Positions 47,407 through 58,906 of a stretch of DNA of 64,000 nt are shown here, in pieces. The DNA is taken from positions 56,161,759-56,225,758 of the forward strand of contig JAKGHH010000003.1 of assembly GCA_022828595.1 (NCBI GenBank). The letters run 5' to 3'. A program made the position numbers and the translations under genes. The notes under the pieces are model-generated. The model saw only the letters and a program-made list of their open reading frames with translations, was not told the DNA's origin and ran no database searches. Position 1 is the stretch's first letter. Each line of letters starts with the position of its first letter. The stretch comes from Nelumbo lutea (Eukaryota; Streptophyta; Magnoliopsida; Proteales; Nelumbonaceae).

Positions 47407-50400
47407 TGGTATCAGAGCTACATCAAACAAATCAGACCTGCTAGAATTCTGTTTTCTGCGCATTCGAACTAGGGTTTTTCTTGGATTTCTCAGCCGTTGG
47501 TTGGAGACTGGAAAAAGGGATGAAAAGGAGTGATCGCCCTCTTCCCTTGGAGGTTTCTATGCCTCCGGTGGTGTCGTTGGTGATTGGTTGCTGTGGTTTC
47601 TAAGCCCTCCCCTAATTAATGTAGGTAAGGAGTTTGGTGATTGGTTGTTGTGTGTGGTGCAGTGGTGTTTCATTCCTTCGTGTGGTTGGCCTTCAGGCGA
47701 TGAGGTAAGGAGTTTTTTTTTTATGCATATTTTCTGTTATGGAACACATGAGAGGGGTGGTACAGATCGTATGATGGGTTTTCAGATTGCAGTATGCTAG
47801 GGTTTATGCTAGTTTGTGTGTGATTCGAAGGGAAGTAGTGTTTACTTAATGGTGAAACTTCCAGTAGGTAGAGTAGGGTTTGTGGTGTTACGAGTGCAGC
47901 TTTCAGTCTTTGTCATTGTTGAAATCAGTGTGCAGATTTCGGTGAAGTATCTGTGTGCAGTGTGCAGTGTGTAGTGCTCAGGATTCAGTGATAAGAGAAT
48001 TCGGCAATGGCAGATAACAATGATAGTAAACCTAGTGTGATGATATCTACTGACTACTTGAATGTCCAAATGACCTCCATTAAACTGAATGGAGAGAATT
48101 ATGTCCCTTGGGCCAAGTTTGTAGAGGTTTTTCTGAAGGCGAAGAAGAAGGTAAAGCACATAAGAGAGGAGAAACCCCCCACTAGTTCTTAGGAGTATGA
48201 AGACTGGGAACAAGAAGATGCACAAATTATCACATGGTTGTGGAACGGTATGGAACCCAGAATCAGTGTGAACTTCATGTTTCTTGACACAACCAAAGAG
48301 GTGTGGGATCATGCTAAGAAATTGTATTCTGGTCAGGATAATACAAGTAGGGTATATCAATTGTATCAGGAATACTTCAATCTGCAACAGGGAAACCAGA
48401 GCCTTGAGGAGTACTATGCCAGTATGAGAATTATCCGTAATGAGCTAAATGTCTATCACCCTCTCACTTCTGATGTCAAGGTTCAACAACAATAGAGAGA
48501 GCAACTTGATGTGACTTGGTTTCTGGTGTGGCTACTGGGATCTGAGTATGAACCAATACGAGCCCAGATACTAGGAGGATCTGCCCTTCCATCTTTAGAG
48601 GTGTTTGCTCGTCTTCGGAGAACTTCCATTGGATCTATGGAAAACTCTAATATCTCAAATAAATCAGCATTTGCAGTGTCGAGAGGACGAGGTGCCAGAA
48701 GTGGGGCTCGAGGAGCCCAGCCTGGCCGTGGTGGCAGTAGTGGTCCAGTGTATGGCCGAAGTGGTAGTGGTGGATCTACACATTTCCGTGGTGGTGGTCG
48801 TACTGGAGGCAGAGATTCAGGGGGAGCTCGTGGTAGAGGACGTGGCTCGGGTCCACAGAGGTGTACTCATTGTGGTTTGGATGGGCATATTATTAACTAC
48901 TGCTATGATTTACATGGTCCACCCTCGACGTGGGCCAACCATGCCATGACTAGTGACACCAGTTCCAGCTTTAGACAGGAGAACCGGTCAGCCGACCAGA
49001 TGCCTTCTACCTCTCCAGATGGTCCAGGCAAGGAGATGGTGAGTGTTCCTTGTAAGGAGTATGAAAGGTTTGTTCAATCCACGTCGCAGCAGAACACAAC
49101 TACCTTTGCACACTCAGGTATGGCTTGTTTGGCATCCACACCCAACCCCTGGATTATTGACTCTGGAGCCTCCAATCACATGACGGGAACTCCAGGTGTG
49201 TTTTCATCTCTCACTCATTGCTCTACATCACAATCTGTTACCCTTGCTAATGGCTCCACATCATCTATTCGTGGTGTTGGTAATGTTGACCTAGACTCTG
49301 TGTCCCTATCCTCTGTTTTATATGTACCTAAACTTCCATTTAATCTTATGTCTGTTAGTAAGCTGACCAAGTCCCTTAATTGCTCCGTTACATTTTACCC
49401 CTCTATGTGTGTTTTTCAGGATCTCAAGATGGGGATGAAGATTGGTGGAGGGCATGAAGCCGGTGGACTGTATTATCTTGATGGTGGTGGAAGAACGTCA
49501 ATGGCCCATCAATCATCTATTTCTCCTCTCTAGTGGCATTGTAGATTTGGTCATCCTTCGCTGAAAGTGTTGAAGTCCTTGGTCCCTTCATTGAGTCAAC
49601 TTTCTGTTCTAGATTGTGAGTCGTGTCAATTTGGGAAACACCATCATGTTCCCTTTAGTTCTAGGATTGATAACCGTGTGTCGAGTCCTTTTTCTTTAAT
49701 TCATTCAGATGTTTGGGGTCCTTATAAAGTGATGTCATATAATGGACACAGATATTTTGTTATTTTTGTTGATGACTTTTCAAGAATGACGTGGCTCTAT
49801 TTAATGAAAGAAAGAAGTAGTGAATTATTTGCCATCTTTTATAAATTTTATGCTGAGATCCGCAATCAATTTGGCGTTCACATTAAAATTCTCCGTTCTG
49901 ATAATGGCCGTGAATACTTGTCTTCATCTTTTCAAGAATACTTGGACCAACATGGCATTATACACCAAACTTCATGTACCTACACCCCACAACAAAATGG
50001 GGTTGCTGAGGGAAAGAATCGACATCTTGTAGAAACGACACGCTCACTCATGCATCACATGAATGTTCCCAAACCCTTTTGGAGTGATGCAATGCTCACC
50101 TCTTGTTTCTTAATTAATCGGATGCCCACGTCTATTCTTGATAGTCGTTCTCCTTTTAGTGTCTTGTTCCCCAACATGTCTTCGTTTCCGCTTCCTCCTC
50201 GGGTATTTGGGTGTGTCTGCTTTGTCCATAATCTGGGTCCCGGGGCTGACAAGTTAGATGCACGACCCCTTAAGTGTATCTTCCTTGGCTATTCCCAGAC
50301 TCAGAAAGGGTACAAGTGTTGCCATCCCAGTTCTCGTCGTTCTTTGGCATGTACTGATGTTACTTTCTTCGAGTCTACTCTGTTCTTCGTGGGGTCCGGT

Positions 50401-51567
50401 GATGCTGCTTCCTCCACATCACCTCCTCCTCTTCCCCTTCCTGTGGCTGATCCTCCTCCTCTGGTTCCAGTCGTGCTTACGTCCTTGCCTCCGGTGCCAC
50501 CGTCCGTTGACCGTCCACTTATTCGTCACATGTATACACATCGCCCACATGTACCGGCTACGCTTCCTCCGGCTTCATCACCATCGACAGATCCGGCTCT
50601 ATATTCGACACCAGCCTCTGACTTTGATCTCCCCATTGCCTTACGGAATGGTAAACTCACCTGCACCCTTCACCCTATTTCCAATTTTGTTTCCCTTACT
50701 CACTTTTCCGCCTCCCATCGCCAGTTCATCTCCTTGTTATCCTCCGTGGTTGTTCCTAAGGATGTTCAGGAAGCCCTTACCTCTCCAGAGTGGTGTCGTG
50801 CTATGGAAGAAGAGCTCTCTACCCTCCATCATAATCACACTTGGGACCTCACTGCTCTTCCTCCTGGGAAGCAGGCTATCGGTTGTAAATGGGTGTATAC
50901 CGTTAAGTACTTGCCAGATGATTGTGTTGAGCTCCTGAAGGCGCGACTGGTTGCAAAAGGGTACTCCGAAACCTAGGGCATTGACTACACAGAGACATTC
51001 TCCCTGGTTGCTAAGATAGGATCAGTTCGTGTTGTCATCTCCCTAGCAGCTATGTATGATTGGCCGCTACATCAACTAGATATCAAAAATGCCTTTTTGC
51101 ATGGTGATTTGCTCGAGGAGGTCTACATGGAGCAACTACCAGGGTTTGTTGCTCAGGGGGAGGATGGTAAGGTATGCAGACTTAAGAAGGCTATATATGG
51201 ACCTAAATAGTCCCCTTGAGCATGGTTTGGTAGGTTCAGTGAGGTGGTCAAGAAGTTTGGTATGAAACAGTGCCAAGTTGATCATTCTGTCTTCAGTCAT
51301 GACTCTCCGGCAGGAAAAATACTACTGGTGGTGTATGTAGATGATATCGTTGTGACTGGGAATGATAAAATGGGCATTGACAGATTGAAGGCATTCCTGC
51401 AGGAACAACTTTCAGACAAAGGACCTTGGCAAATTGAAATACTTTTTGGGCAGAGAGGTAGCAAGATTTAAGCATGGCATTAATTTGTGTTAGAGGAAAT
51501 ATGTGCTTGATTTACTGGAAGAAACAGGTTTGTTGGGTACTAAACCGACTGAGACACCTACGGAAAC

Positions 51568-53104
51568 TGTAGAGAAGATGGGTCGAATGGCCCATAGGCT
51601 GTTACTGTATATTTTCTTTATGTTCTTCTCTGTAATGGGCCTTATTCTGGGCCCATACTCTTTTATGTTCCTCTTTTGTAATTTCTTGTACCCATCTCTC
51701 ATAAGATGGATCATCCTCTGAAGGAGCTTTCTTGCTCCCAGAAATAAAACCCTATTTTCCTTTGCTACAAATATGGATTTTCACTGATTGTGACCAAGCC
51801 AAGTAATTGGTCCCATCAAGCTTGACTGTAGTTACAGCCAGCATAGAATCGGTTGGGGTTCCCAAAATCTGCCCATATTCAGCAGTATTCTTGTTTTCAA
51901 AGTTTGAGAAATCCATCATGCAAAGTTTGGTGGTAGTTCTTTCTTTACTGTTTCAGCCTTCAAAAAGACACCCAGCAACCTCCAATCACAAGGTATTTCA
52001 GATTCTAACAGCTGATGTCCCAAAGAGGAAGACAAAAGACCACAGTCCTTAAGAGACCTTTTATCGAACACTCAGTGTGCAATACTTAACAGCCCACTGT
52101 TTACTGTTTCAGCCTTCAAAGTATAGGGCACTATTTACTGTTTCAGCCTTCAAGAAGGGGCTGGAATGAAGATGAGACTAGTATAACTTAGTTTTAAAAC
52201 AGTCTCAGCAACTTCCCAACCCAATAATCAGTCGAATAGGACCTCCAAAGCAACCCAAAAATTTCTGAGTAGGAGCAGTCCAGCAACAGTGGCCGAATGA
52301 AGCAGTCTTAGCAGTAGTGATTCCAGAGGTATTTCGGCTACTTGACAGTCCAGAAAAGAAATGAAAAACAACCCAGAAATCTCTGGATTAAATCAGACCA
52401 GAGGATAGCCAAATAGCTGTACTGTTTCCAAAGAAACTTCGGACTTTTAACAGTCCAGAACAGTAAAAAATTAACCCAGAAACAATTGAGCAAAGACTTA
52501 CAGTAAGAGAGTCTCTGGTTTGAACTATAAACCAGGCCGGACACTTGTCCTTTAGGATGACTTCGAAAACCCTTTTCTCTGAATTTAAGTCAGGCAAAGC
52601 AACTTGTTCTTTGATTCTTCTTGGTCACCGAATCCTTCTCCAAGTGTGTAGAAGCTTGGGAACCCTCCAATGACCTCCAAGAATCAGGCGGATGATTGTA
52701 AACTCTCAGCCCTAGAACCTCCTCATGTAGTTGGCTGAACTAGAACCACATGAGGGACACGCCAAGCAATGGCCTGCTCTGATACCAAGTTGAAAAAACA
52801 GTCTTAGAAGTAGGGACTGTGTTTGAAACAAAGAAAACTAGCAAGAGAAGATTAGAGAAGAAGAGAGAGCTGCGGCAAGAAGAGTTAGAGGATGAGGAGT
52901 TCGAACATAACCTCCCTCTAACTCTCTAATACACTTTTATTAAGTTAATCTTTTAGTAATTACAAGAGAGGTCCTTAGTTGGACAAGAAATTACAAAAGA
53001 GGAACATAAAAGAGTATGGGCCCAGAATAAGGCCCATTACAGAGAAGAACATAAAGATAATATACAGTAACAACCTATGGGCCATTTGGCCCATTTTCTC
53101 TACA
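51568..53104 (-). mobile_element. Truncated Copia insertion with two inverted U3 ends, TSD GAAAC
   Basis: A 1537-bp insert in the RT region of the plus-strand Copia, flanked by GAAAC at 51563-51567 and 53105-53109. The host frame is continuous when the insert is ignored. Its right part is a normal minus-strand Copia start: LTR 53104-52791 (314 bp), primer site (TGGTATCAGAGC, 52787-52776), leader, and a gag start with NYLAWSQSVKIHI near 51800. Its left end is not a 3' LTR. It is an inverted copy of the first 122 bp of the same LTR (51568-51689 against 52983-53104, five differences). The insert therefore begins and ends with the U3 terminus TGTAGAGAA. The junction near 51689 shows ACAAG microhomology. 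Confidence 0.88.
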
Positions 53105-53836
53105 GAAACAAATACGAGGCTGAGCAGTGATATAGGTGAAGTATTTGAAGACCCTGGCAGATACCAACGTCTTGTAGGCAAGCTAAACTACCTAACCATT
53201 ACTCGGCCAGATATTTCATTTGCGGAGTGTGGTGAGTCAGTTCATGCAGAAACCTTTGGTCCCACATTGGAATGCAGTGCTAAGGATTGTGAGGTACTTG
53301 AAAGGAGCTCCTGGCCGTGGGTTACTGTACAAAAGTGGTGGAAAACTGGAAGTAGAAGGATACATCGATGCTGATTGGACAGGTTCCATGTCTGATAGAC
53401 GGTCTACCACAGGCTATTGTACCTTCCTGGGGGGTAACCTGGTAACGTGGAAAAGTAAGAAGCAAACAGTTGTGGCCAGAAGTAGTGCAAAAGCAGAATA
53501 TAGGGCCATGGCACATATTGCTTGTGAGTTAGTGTGGCTAAGGAATCTTCTACAGGAAATAGGATATGACATCAGTACTCCAATGAAACTCTATTGTGAC
53601 AGTCAGGCAACAGTTCATATCTCTTCCAATCTGGTGTTTCATGAAAGAACCAAGCACATCGAAGTTGACTGCTATTTTGTGAGAGAGAAGGTGCTGAATG
53701 GAGTGATAGAGACTGCGTATGTTAATATAGGAAATCAGTGGGCAGACTTGTTTACAAAAGGTTTGAGTCGGGGGAGAGTGGACTACATATGTAACAAACT
53801 AGGATTATGATATATACTCATCAGCTTGAGGGGGAG

Positions 53837-54124
53837 TGTTAGTGAATGGGTATTTCGGTCTTTGTACCTGTTGAGAGTGCTGATGTGTACTATTATGTTA
53901 GTTCGAGTGCCTCTTACTTAAATAAGGGAACTTATGTCTTTTCTAGTCACATTAATAATATAATAACAGGTCTGGCCGAAACTAGGTTGATTTTCCTAAT
54001 TTTTGAACCAGACCTTTCCTCTTCTCCTTCCTCTTTCTTTCTTCTTCTTTCCTCTCTTCCTTCTTGCTGTTTACTTTACAGCTAACAAACAAAACAGATT
54101 TCTAGGGCAGGCTGAACTTTAACA
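53837..54124 (+). repeat. 3' LTR of the plus-strand Copia
   Basis: TG...CA bounded, preceded by a polypurine tract and followed by target duplication GAGAG. Confidence 0.92.
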
Positions 54125-54410
54125 GAGAGAAATAGGACTTTCAAAGACAAGGCTTGTAACATGGAGAAGGTGGTTGCGGCTGTGGGCAGACAGTGGTAGA
54201 ATGGGTGCTGATTCTTCCTGAATTTAGTCAACGAAAAAAGGAGGATTTTGGGAGTAGGTTAGGAGAGGTCCTGGGATATCAGATATGTAATGCATAGCCT
54301 GTTATCTAGTTTGAAAGATGGTTTTTGTACTTGGGTGATGACTTATCGCCCTCATTTGTAACTTCTTTTCTTTTAATATTTTTTTCTATTTACTTATTGA
54401 AAAAAAATTG

Positions 54411-55347
54411 TGGAAGAGAGAGTGAGTAAGAATTGAGGATGGAGTGATGTACATATCTTCTTTTGTATGGTTGACCTAAGTGGATGGCCATAACCTAACC
54501 CAGTCCAATCCTTTTTATTTGGCCCAATTGGTGTCTCAACCCATATTTAACCCGCACTTTAAATAGTTGGATTTGGATGGGTTGGGTGGGTCAGCCGGTC
54601 AGGTGGGTTGGCTTAGAAATTGTCATCCCTTGTGGGATGTTTTAGGGTGTTGCCTTTTGGATTGTAGCTGCACATTTCCCATATATAATTACATACTGTT
54701 AATGATTTTAATGAGAGTAAGATGAACACTTTTCACTTTTCACTTTTGCATTTTAATTTTACAAATAGCACCTTGAGGACAGTATTTTTCCTGTTTACCT
54801 AAATGTTTTAGGACTTAAAAAAAAAATAAATCAAAGGAAAACAGTTAATTAAATTGATCACTTTCTATGTATTCTGATTATGAATGATGCGACTTTAGTG
54901 GTATTGTTTTTGCTTTATACTATTGGTCTGACAGGTTATTTTAAGATGTTATTTGGGTTGTGATTAGAGGTGGTCAAACACCCTTAATATAAGTTGGGGT
55001 GATAGGAGGTAGTCCTATTCACCATGCTTAAAAGAAATTGGTCAGCTGAAAGTAGAGCCAAACAAAGTTGAAAGGTTCCCTTGTATTCTAGCAACCAAAC
55101 CTACAATGGAATAAATTCGTTTGGTTCATTTTGATAGTAGAAGACATTCAAATTTTAGAGTTGGTTTGTGGTTTCAATCATATTATTGCTATAGTACAAA
55201 AACTAAAAAAAATCTGTATCTCATATGGTGAAAAAATTATTCATTTCCCCATTAATCTATGCATTTATCTTGTATTCAAAATTATATGCACATGTCACCA
55301 TATATGCACATGCTCTTTTGCAGCTTGGAATAATATGTGCTTTTTTG
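54411..55347 (+). other. Last part of PCS intron 1 before the MITE
   Basis: AT-rich and probably original intron sequence. A block at about 54490-54640 with CCCAGTCCAATCC, GGATGGGTTGGGTGGGTC and TTGTCATCCCTT resembles the hAT-like GGGTTGGG elements elsewhere. No coding exon is seen. Confidence 0.4.
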
Positions 55348-55593
55348 CAAGGTTCAAAATATCGATACGCCTGATACGCCAGTATGGGCATATCGGGCGA
55401 ATCGATACTTATTTTCGTGGTTTTTTTTTTTTTATTTTTTTCGCCAACTGGTTCAGGGGAGCCGGTTTAGGTCTTCGCCACACCCTGAACCAGTCAAACC
55501 ACAATACACCCACTGTAGGGGCATACCGGTGGGGTGCTGGAACGATATGTATTGGCCATTACGGGCTGATACGTGTCGATACTTTGAACCTTG
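55348..55593. mobile_element. hAT-type MITE, family CAAGGTTCAAA, copy C, next to a splice site
   Basis: Ends CAAGGTTCAAAATATCGATA and, in reverse complement, CAAGGTTCAAAGTATCGACA; 246 bp. The octamers CTTTTTTG (55340-55347) and CTTTTCTG (55594-55601) agree at 7 of 8. It ends 45 bp before the first base of PCS exon 2, leaving only the pyrimidine tract and acceptor intact. Confidence 0.88.
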
Positions 55594-55638
55594 CTTTTCT
55601 GTCATTCACCTTTCCTGTTCCTGCCTTGTGACTTGCAG

Positions 55639-55795
55639 CAACTCTTTTCTGAAGCTCTTCAAAGTGGACACATGGAAGGTTTCTTCAAGTTAATTTCTTC
55701 CTTCCAAACACAATCAGAACCTGCATACTGTGGATTGGCCAGTCTTTCCATGGTCTTAAATGCTCTTGCAATTGATCCTGGAAGAAAATGGAAAG
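55639..55795 (+). CDS. PCS: Phytochelatin synthase exon 2 with the catalytic cysteine
   Basis: After TTGCAG the frame reads [40 protein letters not shown] and [11 protein letters not shown]. This is the start of the papain-like phytochelatin synthase domain. The Cys codon at 55729-55731 becomes residue 56 when exon 1 is added, the position of the catalytic nucleophile in plant PCS. The exon ends in phase 1 at 55795 with GTAAGC. The next family block (PWRWFDESMLDCC...) was not found in 55796-64000. His and Asp of the catalytic triad would be in later exons. Confidence 0.93.
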
Positions 55796-56540
55796 GTAAG
55801 CCTTTAATATATTTAAGTGCATGGCTGTGTATTGTAAGTTTAAAAAACTTGAAGAATTGGAAATTGAAAAATCATAATCTTTTGGTAGAATCCATTGGAT
55901 TTCAGGTTTTGTACATGAATTCTCTTTATGTTATTTATTTAATCAATGATTTTTTTTTAATACTACATAAGCTTCCTTATTATTTGCACTATTTTTTTTT
56001 AACTCTTCATTTATTTCGTTTATACTTGACATTTCATGTTTCATATGTAGTTTTATTTTGGATGGGTTATATTAGTTGGCTTAGTACCAATTGATGTAGG
56101 ACTGGAATGGCTTCAAGACTAAAGCCCTTCTTGGTTAAGAGGGGTTAGAAGGATTATGGGTCAAATTGTTGAGAACTGCATTTTTTTTTCATGGAATGGT
56201 GGAAAAAAATTAAAAAACCTAGTGTAGTATTTGAACTTTAATGATACCTTTTAGATACTAGTAAATGTGGACATGCATTACATGCCGCGGTTTTAGATAA
56301 CAATAATAATTTCAGTTTCCTTATTAGAACCCATTGAAAAACATAAGTTATCAAAGTAGGGTGTGCTGGTGGATTTAAAATTTATTTAATTTGCATTGTT
56401 AATAAAAGTACTTTTTTTGATAAGTAAAATGAAAATTTCATTAAAAGAAAAAGAGTATAATCTGGATAGGTGATAAGGTAGCACCTAAACCACCGAGACT
56501 AGGAAGAATATTAAATTCCAGATTACAATTTGAGTGATTT
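55796..56540 (+). other. Start of PCS intron 2
   Basis: AT-rich intron sequence with no exon. A run CTTTTTTTGATAAGTAAAATG at about 56410 resembles the reversed poly(A) end of an L1 element, so a very short minus-strand LINE tail may lie at 56410-56530. Confidence 0.4.
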
Positions 56541-57139
56541 AAAAGGCGCGCCTAGGTGCACAGGTGAGGCGCATTTTGGGGTATGCACCTCGCCTAGGTC
56601 CTAGGCACACCCCTTTCAAAAGGCAATTAAAGTTATAAAATCATTATTTTTCATGTGAGAAATAAGAATTTCAAACCCTAATGTAGACTTGTTCGGGTTT
56701 GCCTCGATTCATAGGATCAAGAATGCAATATGTTTTACATCACATTAGTTGCTTGAAGCAATGCAATTAAAGGAAAAAAGAGATTGTGGGTTTTACGTGC
56801 TTGAAAATGCTTTATATGTTTTCTTTTATTTTTAAATTTTCATTTGAATACGCTTTACTTGTTATGTTTATGTATTTTAATTTTAGATAATTGGTTTCTA
56901 AAACATTTATTTTAAAATTTATGTTTATATTTTTTATTAACATCATGTTTAATATTTTTGAATTTTTTTACATTTTTAAATATTTTTGGCATTTTTTTGA
57001 ATTTTCTGACTTAATTTTTGATTTTTTAGCTTTTGTTTTTGTAGTTTTGCGCCTTTCTTAAAAAGATGCACACCTCGCTTTGCGCCTTTTGCCTCAGGTG
57101 CAAATTGGCCCTTGCACCTTTTTTGTGCCTTGCGCTTTT
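56541..57139. mobile_element. TIR element with AAAAGGCGC-type ends
   Basis: The left end AAAAGGCGCGCCTAGGTGCA and the right end (reverse complement AAAAGCGCAAGGCACAAAAA) are inverted and GC-rich against an AT-rich interior. CACCTCGCCT/AGGTGAGGCGC words recur at both ends. A target duplication was not readable. Probably a hAT-related MITE. Confidence 0.45.
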
Positions 57140-57149
57140 AAAACACTTC

Positions 57150-58900
57150 AATTTCCACCATCTCCTAGAGACAAACACTTCAAACTTCTCTTAGTGCTGA
57201 GAGAAGCACTGGCAGAAATAAGACCAACTGCAATGGATTTGCCCACAGCCGCCCCCAACGTCTACCAGCTCTAGGGACCTTCACATTTCAAGATAGCCAC
57301 AACGATTCTTCCTCCCCCCTTCCCTTAAACTTTTTTTTTTGACCCCCACATTTCAAGATACCCCTCCCCTAACTACTAACTTAAACTTCCGAATCCCCCT
57401 TCACTCTTCTTCAATCCAATCGTCTTTCCTTCCCTCCCTTTCGGTCCATTTCTCACCTCCCTCTCCAACTATTTTCTTTTTATTTTTTTCTTCTGTTTTT
57501 TTTTTCAAATTGTTCTATTGCTCGCCTGACCACACTCTCCACTAACTTCTTGATTTCTACCCTCTTCTCCCCTAACCTTCCTTCTTGAATCTTCCTCCTT
57601 TCCATACCCAATACCATATCATCCCCTTCCTTTAGTCCCACCCCCGAATCCTCTTGTTTTGTCAATTCAAGATTTGCCAGATGAATCTTGTTCCCGTCTT
57701 CAAATTGCAAAGATCGAAAGATCGCTTCTCCTTTTGGGGGTTCTCAACACAAAAAATTCTAGCTTTTGCTTCTCTTCGTTTATATATTCTTTTGTATTTG
57801 CTGGTTGGTCTTGCACCTACCAGATCATCTTTCAATCATGAGAAAACTTTTGTAACATGAACATTCTAGACTTATTTGAAGCTTTGAATTTTCTTGGAAT
57901 CTCCAAAATATCGCCTTTAATAGCCCCATCATTCTCTTTCCTTCTACGACCCAAACCAATGCCTAATCTTCCAATGACAACTTCGTGAGCTGAAGAATCA
58001 GAGCCACTCTCCTCCACTCCCAACTCCATAGCTGCCTAACCTTCACTATTCGAACTAGAGTCTAGACCTTATTCTTACATCAGAACTCCTGAGAAATTAG
58101 CAATATCGTACCTGGCTCACCATCGAGAGAGTCAGAAGAGCGACATGTAATCTGCTTAGCTTGCAGAAGATAATCAAGCATTGAAGGTGACTCACGAACT
58201 ACTTCTCTATCACACCCTGCCAACGAGCCAATAAAAGCATCCTTCGACAGACCAGTGATTGTAGTAATTGAATGGTCAGAGGTGCACTTCGAACTCTGAG
58301 TTAACCGCCGCCAATCCTTATCCTTTTTCCTTCTATGGCCAAACTTTGTTTTAACTTTACCTCGGGCTCCACCCCTCTTAAATTTATTTAAGATCATCAC
58401 CCTAAACCCCTATCTTAATGGCATCAATGACCTAATGGCCTAATCAAACTCCACTCGCAATGGGCTCCACCGCTTAAAAGTTTCCCACCTAAACTCACCC
58501 AAGCCTCTTCATTTCCTTCGTGAATCTCCTCCTTTCTAAATTTGCTCGCCATGTGTTCCTCCCTATTTAAAAAGCTCTTCACTTTTCCTCCCAAATTTAC
58601 TATTTTACCCCTTGCCCTTTTCTTATTTTCTCTTATATCCTTTGCTAACATTACCCCACTATTGACTATTCGACTTCCATTATCTTCCTCCAGCCCATTG
58701 AACTTCTACACCAGCATCTCCCCTCCTTCCTCTGCTAGGCATTTGAGCATCTGAGTGTAACAAGGCAAGAGCGTTGGGGTTCTCCTCCACCCAACAAGAT
58801 GAAATGCAACCTTCAACCACCATCCTCAGATTGTACCACTCCCCTACAAAATTAAAAGCTAAGCAAGAAGGAACCAAATGCACATCTTCAACTTCAATCA
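57150..58900 (-). mobile_element. Probable LINE ORF1 remnant
   Basis: A series of minus-strand open frames, interrupted by stops, resembles plant L1 ORF1 leaders: VHLVPSCLAFNF and WYNLRMVVEG near 58900-58800, a Lys/Arg-rich stretch RRKKDKDWRRL near 58330, and an acidic linker. No reverse transcriptase follows at lower coordinates, so only the ORF1 part is present. The assignment is by composition and order. Confidence 0.4.
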
Positions 58901-58906
58901 ATAATC

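Larger units (their letters stand above)
47143..54124 (+). mobile_element. Complete but decayed Copia retrotransposon, TSD GAGAG
   Basis: LTRs are 47143-47406 (264 bp) and 53837-54124 (288 bp; the 5' copy lacks about 24 bp). Target duplication GAGAG lies at 47138-47142 and 54125-54129. The primer site TGGTATCAGAGC (initiator Met type) is at 47407 and the polypurine tract TTGAGGGGGAG ends at 53836. Domains: gag from ATG 48007 with CCHC knuckle (CTHCGLDGHIINYC); protease (WIIDSGASNHMTG, about 49150); integrase (49567-50300, SDVWGPY, LRSDNGREY); reverse transcriptase (50750-51480, VYVDDIVVTGND); and RNase H (53380-53800, YIDADWTGS, LYCDSQATVHI). Six or more nonsense codons and a frameshift near 51420 inactivate it. 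Confidence 0.93.
44871..54410 (+). mobile_element. 5'-truncated L1-type LINE, split by a Copia insertion
   Basis: The plus-strand reverse transcriptase spans 44999-46402 (GGKAPGLDGFNFTFIKAGW, SLIPKKEGEVELKDFRPVSL, GLRQGDPVSPL and LQYADDTLIF), followed by the zf-RVT domain 46499-47142 with CCLCEEEENAIHLFILC. The frame is interrupted at 47142 and resumes at 54125-54400 (IWKE before the insert; RNRTFKDKACNMEKVV after it). The 3' UTR ends near 54400 in T-rich and A-rich sequence. The endonuclease and ORF1 are missing. The left boundary, against the opposite-strand LINE, is uncertain by about 100 bp. Confidence 0.85.
33360..55638 (+). other. PCS: PCS intron 1, about 22.3 kb, filled with transposable elements
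   Basis: It begins GTTAGT and ends TTGTGACTTGCAG, joining two phase-0 exons whose products are adjacent in known PCS proteins. It contains in order: a 1.5-kb mostly unique start, a minus-strand Copia (34867-39627), a minus-strand L1 (39628-about 44870), a plus-strand L1 (to 54410) interrupted by a plus-strand Copia (47143-54124) that is itself interrupted (51568-53104), and a hAT MITE (55348-55593). Confidence 0.85.

Noticed and set aside
52338..52597. Minus-strand frames in the inserted Copia fragment
   Set aside because: They lie in the untranslated leader between primer site and gag; no conserved protein motif.
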